From Streptomyces litmocidini (GTDB lineage: Bacteria > Actinomycetota > Actinomycetes > Streptomycetales > Streptomycetaceae): a stretch of 64,000 nucleotides of DNA. Below, piece by piece: positions 59,263 to 64,000 of the stretch; the first letter of the stretch is position 1, and every line of letters begins with the position of its first letter. The notes under the pieces are model-generated. The model saw only the letters and a program-made list of their open reading frames with translations. It did not search any database and was not told where the DNA came from. The position numbers and the translations under genes were made by a program. The stretch covers positions 1-64,000 of the forward strand of contig NZ_BMTQ01000025.1 of NCBI RefSeq assembly GCF_014649755.1, given 5' to 3'.

Positions 59263-60510
59263 GTGATCGCGAACGTATCGGCGCACCGGCGGGCGAACGC
59301 CTTCGCCCAGGCCCTGGAGGACCGGGCGTCCGAGGACGCGGCGGCCGAACAGCCCGAGGCCCCGGCGGAGCCGGCCGAACCCGCCGAGCAAGGACGGCTG
59401 TTGGCCTTGGCGAACGGCCTCGGCGAGCTGCCCAGACCGCAGCTCGACCCCGAGGTCAAGGTGGTGCAGCGAGCCCAGCTCGTCGCCGCCATGGAGGCGA
59501 TGCTCCTGGAGGGGAGCGCCGCCGCGAGCCCTACGGTGCCGGAGCAGCGGACGTCCACCGGCAAGGGATCCCACCGGGCGTCCCCCCTGAGGAAACTGCG
59601 TCCCCGGTCCCGCTGGACCAAGGGCCTCGCCGCCGGCGGCCTCACGGTCGGCGTGGCGGCCGGCGCCTTCGGCGGCGTCGCCGCCGCCAGCTCCGACGCC
59701 CTCCCCGGTGACTCGCTCTACGGACTCAAGCGGGGCATGGAGGACATCAAGCTGGGCATGGCGGACGACGACGCGGACCGCGGCGGCATCTACCTCGACC
59801 AGGCCTCCACCCGCCTCAGCGAGGCCCGCCGGCTCATGGAGCGCGGCCGCCTCGGGGAGCTCGACCACGAGTCCCTCGCCGAGATCCGCCGCGTCCTGGG
59901 CGGCATGAAGCACGACGCCTCCGAGGGACGCCGGCTGCTCCGCGAGGCCTACGAGCGGGACGGCGAGATCGGCCCGATGGCACGGCTCAACTCCTTCGCC
60001 CAGGCCCACCGGAGCACCTGGAACGGCCTCCGCGACCGGCTCCCCGTCCAGCTGGCGGACGTCGGCAGCGAGGTGACGGACGTCTTCGACGCCATAGACG
60101 AAGACGTCGAGCCGCTCCAGTCGGTGCTGCCCCGCACCCCCGAGAGGGGCGCGATCGGCTCCGAAGGACCGCGCAGCAGCCCCGCCGCCCCGAGCGGCAC
60201 CCAGGGAACGGACAGCCACCGGCCGACGGCCGGCCAGGAGACGTCCCCCTCGGGCAGCCACTCCGCCGCGCCCCGCCCGTCCGGGTCCAGCGCGGGAGCC
60301 ACTCCGAGCACGGGCAGCGGCTCCGGCTCGACCGAGGACGACGGCCTCCTCGGCGGCAGCACCGGCGGACTGCTCAAGCCCTCCCCGACGGGCACACCGA
60401 CGGCCCCCACGGAGGACCAGGTCACCCCGGACGTGCCGGACGTGACCCTCCCGCCCCTCCTGCCGGGTCTCCTTCCGGGCCTCGGCATCGACGGCGAGGA
60501 CGCTCGCTAG
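59263..60510 (+). CDS. rsbN: Anti-sigma factor RsbN (DUF5667)
   Basis: A 415-residue membrane protein. Residues 1-119 lie in the cytoplasm and should bind BldN (ANAFAQALEDR, LANGLGELPRP, VQRAQLVAAMEAMLLEG). One transmembrane helix is at about 120-142 (AAGGLTVGVAAGAFGGVAAA). The external DUF5667 domain covers about 143-275 (DALPGDSLYGLKRGMEDIKLGM in parts), followed by a long Ser/Gly/Pro/Thr-rich tail. The GTG at 59263 has GGAGG eight bases upstream. It directly follows bldN and is its known antagonist in other Streptomyces. Confidence 0.93.
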   Translation: MIANVSAHRRANAFAQALEDRASEDAAAEQPEAPAEPAEPAEQGRLLALANGLGELPRPQLDPEVKVVQRAQLVAAMEAMLLEGSAAASPTVPEQRTSTGKGSHRASPLRKLRPRSRWTKGLAAGGLTVGVAAGAFGGVAAASSDALPGDSLYGLKRGMEDIKLGMADDDADRGGIYLDQASTRLSEARRLMERGRLGELDHESLAEIRRVLGGMKHDASEGRRLLREAYERDGEIGPMARLNSFAQAHRSTWNGLRDRLPVQLADVGSEVTDVFDAIDEDVEPLQSVLPRTPERGAIGSEGPRSSPAAPSGTQGTDSHRPTAGQETSPSGSHSAAPRPSGSSAGATPSTGSGSGSTEDDGLLGGSTGGLLKPSPTGTPTAPTEDQVTPDVPDVTLPPLLPGLLPGLGIDGEDAR

Positions 60511-60516
60511 CAGGAG

Positions 60517-60550
60517 GAGGGGGCGCCCCCACGGACGGGGGCGCCCCCTC
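60517..60550. terminator. Bidirectional terminator after rsbN
   Basis: Perfect 14-base arms (GAGGGGGCGCCCCC and complement) with loop ACGGAC, seven bases past the rsbN stop and before the convergent acyltransferase stop. Confidence 0.9.
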
Positions 60551-60594
60551 TTCCTGTCTGCGAAGAACCACCGGTCACCTGCGGAGACCACCGG

Positions 60595-61689
60595 TCAGAA
60601 GAACACCGACCGCCGCTGCACCAGCAACTTGTACAGCGTGTGCTGGATCTGCTCCCGCACCTGATCCGTCAGGTTGAACATCAGCATCGGGTCCTCCGCC
60701 GCCTCCGGCGCGTACGAGTCCGTCTCGATCGGCTCGCCGAACTGGATCGTCCACTTCGTCGGCAGCGGCAGCGCCCCGAGCGGCCCCAGCCAGGGGAAGG
60801 TCGGGGTCAGCGGGAAGTACGGGAAGCCGAGCACCCGCGCCAGGGTCTTGGCGTTCCCGAGCATCGGGTATATCTCCTCCGCCCCCACGATCGAGCAGGG
60901 CACGATCGGCACCCCGGCCCGCAGCGCGGTCGAGACGAAGCCGCCCCGCCCGAACCGCTGGAGCTTGTACCGCTCCCCGAAGGGCTTCCCGATCCCCTTG
61001 AAGCCCTCCGGCATCACCCCGACGATCTCGCCGGCGCGCAGCAGCCGCTCCGCGTCCTCCGCGCAGGCCAGCGTGTGCCCCGCCTTGCGGGCCAGCTCGT
61101 TGACGACGGGCAGGACGAAGACCAGGTCCGCCGCGAGCAGCCGCAGGTGCCGCCCCGCCGGATGGTGGTCGTGGACGGCGACCTGCATCATCAGGCCGTC
61201 CAGCGGCAGCGTCCCGGAGTGGTTGGCGACGATCAGCGCCCCGCCCTTGGCCGGGATGTTCTCGACGCCCTTCACCTCCACCCGGAAGTACTTCTCGTAC
61301 AGCGGGCGCAGCAGCGACATCAGGACCTGGTCGGTGAGTTCCTCGTCGTAGCCGAACTCGTCGACCTCGTACTCGCCGGTGACCCGCCGCCGCAGGAACG
61401 CGAGCCCGCTCGCGAGCCGCCGCTCCCAGCCGCTCCCGCCGGACGCGCCCCGTCCCGGCTCCGGTCCCGCCGCGGTCCCCGGCCCGGAGGCACCGGGCGC
61501 CCCGGGGCCGCTGGGAGCCCCGGAGGCTTCGGAGCCCCCCTCTGGCCCTCCCGGCTTCCCGGACTCCCCCGGGGCCTGCTGCGGCCCGGGCAGGGCCCGT
61601 ACGGCCGCCGCCTCGCCCTCGGCCCTGGCGGGCCTCCGGCGGGCCCGGGAACGGTCGTCGTCGAACGGAATGACCTTGGCGTCCGCCAT
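60595..61689 (-). CDS. PlsC-like lysophospholipid acyltransferase family protein
   Basis: A 364-residue acyltransferase. Residues 1-100 are an Arg/Pro/Gly-rich, probably disordered leader. The catalytic block reads ALIVANHSGTLPLDG, where the motif is H-x6-D rather than the usual H-x4-D. MPEGFKGIGKPFGERYKLQRFGRGG and VPIVPCSIVGAEE follow as acyl-acceptor motifs. It probably esterifies a glycerophospholipid or related lipid. Downstream of the epimerase gene on the same strand with a 15-base gap, so likely one transcript. Confidence 0.85.
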   Translation of the reverse strand: MADAKVIPFDDDRSRARRRPARAEGEAAAVRALPGPQQAPGESGKPGGPEGGSEASGAPSGPGAPGASGPGTAAGPEPGRGASGGSGWERRLASGLAFLRRRVTGEYEVDEFGYDEELTDQVLMSLLRPLYEKYFRVEVKGVENIPAKGGALIVANHSGTLPLDGLMMQVAVHDHHPAGRHLRLLAADLVFVLPVVNELARKAGHTLACAEDAERLLRAGEIVGVMPEGFKGIGKPFGERYKLQRFGRGGFVSTALRAGVPIVPCSIVGAEEIYPMLGNAKTLARVLGFPYFPLTPTFPWLGPLGALPLPTKWTIQFGEPIETDSYAPEAAEDPMLMFNLTDQVREQIQHTLYKLLVQRRSVFF

Positions 61690-61704
61690 CGCAGTCGGGT
61701 CTCC

Positions 61705-62778
61705 TCAGGCGCCGTGGTGAAGGGGGGAGGCTTCGGTGGGGTGCGCGGCCGGCGGAGCCAGCCGCGCGGAGAGCCGGTCGACCGCCCCGGCGAGCAGTTC
61801 GGGCGGCAGCAGCCCCGGCCCCCGGCTCCGCGCGAAGTCGTCGAGCGCCTCCGCCGTCGAGTAGCGCGGCGAGAAGCCCAGGACCTCGCGCGTCTGGGCC
61901 GTCGAGACGACCCTGCCGTGCGTGAGCAGCCGGATCTGCTCGGGTGCGAAGTCGGTGATCCCGACCGCGCGCAGCGCGGTGCCCACCCAGGTGACCGCGG
62001 GCAGCAGCACCGGCACCGTCGGCCGTCCCAGCCGCCGCGCGCACTGGGAGAGCAGCAGCACCCCGTCCCCGGCCACGTTGAACGTGCCGCTGTTCTGGGT
62101 CGACCTGCGGGGCTCGTGCGCGCCCAGGCGCAGGACATCGATCACGTCGTCCTCGTGGACGAACTGCAGCCGCGGGTCGTAGCCGAGGACGGTGGGCAGC
62201 ACCGGCAGCGCCAGGTACTCGGCGAGCGGGGAGTCGATCCGGGGCCCGAGGATGTTCGCGAACCGCAGCACGCACACCGCCACGTCCGGCCGGCGCCGGG
62301 CGAAGCCCCGGACGTACCCCTCGACCTCGACGGCGTCCTTCGCGAAGCCGCCGCTCGGCAGGGACTTGGCGGCCGTCGTCTCGGTGAAGACGGCCGGGTC
62401 GCGGGGCGCGGAGCCGTAGACGCTCGTACTGGACTTGATCACGAGCCGCCGGATCCGGGGCGACTTCTGGCAGGCGCCGAGGAGCTGCATGGTGCCGATG
62501 ACATTGGTCTCCTTGACCGACGTCCGGCCTCCGCCGCCGAGCGCCGTGCCGGTGACGTCGAGGTGGACCACCGTGTCGACGTCGTGCTCGGCGAGGACCT
62601 TGGCGATCTCGGGGCGGCGGATGTCCGCCCGTACGAACTCGGCGGCGCCGAGCTGGTGCGCGGGGTCGACCGCGTCCACGGCGATCACCCGCTCCACTTC
62701 CGGGTCCCGCTGGATCCGCCGCACGAAGCGGCCGCCCAGATGCCGGGCGGCACCGGTGACGAGCACGACCTTGCCCAA
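61705..62778 (-). CDS. NAD-dependent epimerase/dehydratase family protein
   Basis: A 357-residue extended SDR. The cofactor motif is VLVTGAARHLGG (T-G-x-x-x-x-x-G) and the next signature is DVDTVVHLDV. The catalytic pair Y-x3-K is not intact: VYGSAPRD occupies the Tyr position with no Lys three residues later. The TTG at 62778 is chosen because AAGG lies nine bases upstream and the fold begins at once; longer starts give antisense-like sequence. It forms an operon with the acyltransferase. Function unknown. Confidence 0.85.
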   Translation of the reverse strand: MGKVVLVTGAARHLGGRFVRRIQRDPEVERVIAVDAVDPAHQLGAAEFVRADIRRPEIAKVLAEHDVDTVVHLDVTGTALGGGGRTSVKETNVIGTMQLLGACQKSPRIRRLVIKSSTSVYGSAPRDPAVFTETTAAKSLPSGGFAKDAVEVEGYVRGFARRRPDVAVCVLRFANILGPRIDSPLAEYLALPVLPTVLGYDPRLQFVHEDDVIDVLRLGAHEPRRSTQNSGTFNVAGDGVLLLSQCARRLGRPTVPVLLPAVTWVGTALRAVGITDFAPEQIRLLTHGRVVSTAQTREVLGFSPRYSTAEALDDFARSRGPGLLPPELLAGAVDRLSARLAPPAAHPTEASPLHHGA

Positions 62779-62863
62779 GATCAGCGCCTTCCGTCCGTCT
62801 TCCGTTGGACGCCACCGTAGCGCCTGGAGATTTCCGCGGGACAAAAGCGTGGCCCTACGCAGA

Positions 62864-62901
62864 GGCGTGGCCCTCCACCGCGAACGGTGAAGGGCCACGC
62901 C
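62864..62901 (-). terminator. Terminator of the small basic-protein gene
   Basis: GGCGTGGCCCT (62864-62874) and AGGGCCACGCC (62891-62901), with an inner CACCG-CGAA-CGGTG stem. On the minus strand it follows the stop at 62934 and is itself followed further on by CGCTTTTG. Confidence 0.85.
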
Positions 62902-62933
62902 CGACGCACTGACGCTGCGAAGCAGCTGTCGCC

Positions 62934-63032
62934 TTACTTCTTGTTGCGACGCTGAACGCGCGTGCGCTTGAGCAGCTTGCGGTGCTTCTTCTTCGCCATC
63001 CGCTTGCGCCGCTTCTTGATAACAGAGCCCAC
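62934..63032 (-). CDS. Small basic protein, AURKAIP1/COX24-like, 32 residues
   Basis: A 32-residue protein starting MGSVIKKRRKRMAKKKHRKL and ending RVQRRNKK. It is almost wholly Lys/Arg with a short helix. The K-K-R-R-x-R-M-x-K-K-K-H-R-K motif is diagnostic of the AURKAIP1/COX24 C-terminal family (a tiny ribosome-associated protein widely conserved in actinobacteria). GTG start with GAGGG upstream. Likely bound to the small ribosomal subunit by analogy. Confidence 0.87.
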   Translation of the reverse strand: MGSVIKKRRKRMAKKKHRKLLKRTRVQRRNKK

Positions 63033-63195
63033 GACTACCCTCGCTCACTTCTCGGAACATCCCCGCACTCGGCGGGGATCGGTGCGGGGCGTCTGGGCCC
63101 ACACGACCTACGTCGGCCTAGCCTACCGTCCCGAGGACCGCACTCGTAATCCGAGGGCCATACAGAGCTTTCCCGGCGTTACGGCCGCGCGCTCG

Positions 63196-63405
63196 CTACG
63201 CGGTCCCCACCCCCACGAAGGACTCCCGCAGGTACTCGTGAACGGCCTGTTCCGGCACCCGGAAGGACCTGCCCACCCGGATCGCCGGCAGATGACCGCT
63301 GTGCACCAAGCGGTACACGGTCATCTTCGACACGCGCATCACCGAGGCGACTTCCGCCACGGTCAGAAACTTGACCTCGTTGAGAGGTCGATCGCCAGCA
63401 GCCAT
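63196..63405 (-). CDS. Small MerR/excisionase-type HTH protein (BldC-like family)
   Basis: A 69-residue protein that is almost only a winged HTH: FLTVAEVASVMRVSKMTVYRL is the HTH and SGHLPAIRVGRSFRVPE the wing. It belongs to the same small family as BldC but is a different protein. The product next to bldN/rsbN in S. coelicolor is known as bdtA, a bld-dependent transcript, from memory. The ATG at 63405 has AGGTGGG upstream. No effector domain; it probably works as a dimer or cooperative oligomer. Confidence 0.88.
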   Translation of the reverse strand: MAAGDRPLNEVKFLTVAEVASVMRVSKMTVYRLVHSGHLPAIRVGRSFRVPEQAVHEYLRESFVGVGTA

Positions 63406-63532
63406 GACCCACCTGTACCTTCCGCCGCGACGCCCACCGGCTTCCCCTCCGGTGACTCTTCGTCGCCGAGCGCTCACTCTCCAGACTAGGGGCGGGTGGT
63501 ACGAGTGGGGAAGAGGAGCTGCCATCGGCCGT

Positions 63533-64000
63533 TTACCGTGACAGACGCGCTCGATTGAGTACATAGCGCGTCAGCGGGAGGTAGGAGGCGGAGCGCACGC
63601 CGTCATCGAGCGGAACGGCCACCGACACCCGCCCCTCGGCCTCTCCGACGAACAGCGCCGGATCATCCGTATCGGCGAGACCGATGGCCTCGATACCCAG
63701 CTGACCTGCCCCGCAGACCCATCCGTGGTCCCCCACCACGAGCTCGGGCAGCGGCCCGCCGCTCTCGGCCGCACTCTCCAGGGCGGCCCTGACCGGCAGC
63801 GGCGAGTGGGAATGCGCCCCCGGCACACGCCCGTCCACGGGCGGCCCGGGTTCCCGTACCAGCGCGACCCCGCGTACGTAGTCGAGGAGGTACGTGCGTA
63901 CGCCGAACCGGGTCGTTATGTCGACACATCGCCCCTGCGCCGGTGTGAGGACAAGACATCCCGCCGCCGACAAAGCGTCTGCGAGAGCGACGTAGAAACC
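63533..64000 (-). CDS. Hypothetical protein, N terminus beyond the window
   Basis: The frame is open to the last base, so the N terminus lies beyond the window. The visible 155 residues begin GFYVALADALSAAG and include LLDYVRGVALVREPGPPVDG, PELVVGDHGWVCGAGQLGIEAIGL in parts, and DDPALFVGEAEGRVSVAVPLDD. Such a mix of buried hydrophobic strands and acidic loops suggests an alpha/beta enzyme; I recall it only as a phosphatase-annotated family next to bdtA in other Streptomyces, which is weak support. The TTG at 63973 should not be taken as the start. Confidence 0.6.
   Translation of the reverse strand, partial: GFYVALADALSAAGCLVLTPAQGRCVDITTRFGVRTYLLDYVRGVALVREPGPPVDGRVPGAHSHSPLPVRAALESAAESGGPLPELVVGDHGWVCGAGQLGIEAIGLADTDDPALFVGEAEGRVSVAVPLDDGVRSASYLPLTRYVLNRARLSR

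Noticed and set aside
61705..63102. Longer epimerase reading through the small basic-protein gene
   Set aside because: The extension is not SDR-like and would overlap the COX24-like gene. The TTG at 62778 has a ribosome site.
1..64000. tRNA genes, insertion sequences, prophage or att sites
   Set aside because: I looked for tRNA T-arm patterns, transposase and integrase signatures and long flanking repeats and saw none.

Overview
This window is chromosomal DNA from a Streptomyces (or very close relative). The sequence is extremely GC-rich with strong third-position GC bias, and GTG and TTG starts are frequent. It carries the sporulation sigma factor BldN with its anti-sigma RsbN, a Rex-controlled hem operon, futalosine-type menaquinone genes and DUF3558/DUF2637/DUF4253-type actinobacterial families. 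No tRNA, rRNA, CRISPR array, transposase, integrase or prophage was found.

Layout. 0-6.4 kb: an acyl-CoA synthetase and TetR regulator, a dicarboxylate-type symporter, a small membrane protein, a GNAT enzyme and an AraC/GyrI regulator. 6.4-11.4 kb: menaquinone genes (mqnE, a UbiX-like enzyme, mqnP, mqnL) with an Lrp/AsnC regulator and a conserved 41-residue basic protein. 11.5-14.6 kb: PLDc_N protein, LysR regulator, EamA transporter, flavin reductase and a small secreted protein. 14.7-16.6 kb: two tiny genes divergent from a UTRA-only protein and a full GntR/UTRA regulator, around a palindrome. 16.6-18.0 kb: a cytosine deaminase of the fungal Fcy1 type overlapping a 2OG/Fe(II) dioxygenase. 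18.0-21.7 kb: a STAND-like NTPase coupled to a membrane-anchored type-1 periplasmic ligand-binding protein. 21.7-30 kb: System II cytochrome c assembly (ccsB, resB, ccdA, a TlpA-like protein), a Tat lipoprotein related to polysaccharide deacetylases, a histidine phosphatase and hemL.

30.9-43.3 kb looks accessory: MerR, AraC-like, two GNAT, NmrA-like, Mut7-C, MarR, TetR plus FAD monooxygenase, YnfA, SDR, RtcB and two DUF3558 lipoproteins, with a 14-bp minisatellite. 43.3-64 kb is again core: DUF2637, class I lysS, argS, hemB, rex-hemA-hemC-hemD, glutaredoxin, HAD phosphatase, bldN, rsbN, an acyltransferase, an epimerase, a tiny COX24-like basic protein and a small HTH protein.

The genes tie together respiration and haem: menaquinone synthesis, cytochrome c maturation, tetrapyrrole synthesis (hemL, hemB, hemA, hemC, hemD) and the NADH/NAD+ sensor Rex with its operator. 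The two core blocks correspond, from memory of S. coelicolor gene order, to regions on opposite replichores at about equal distance from oriC. The accessory segment between them may therefore mark an oriC-symmetric inversion breakpoint. The best candidates for undescribed biology are the NTPase/ligand-binding pair, the deaminase/dioxygenase pair and the paired UTRA proteins with divergent micro-genes.
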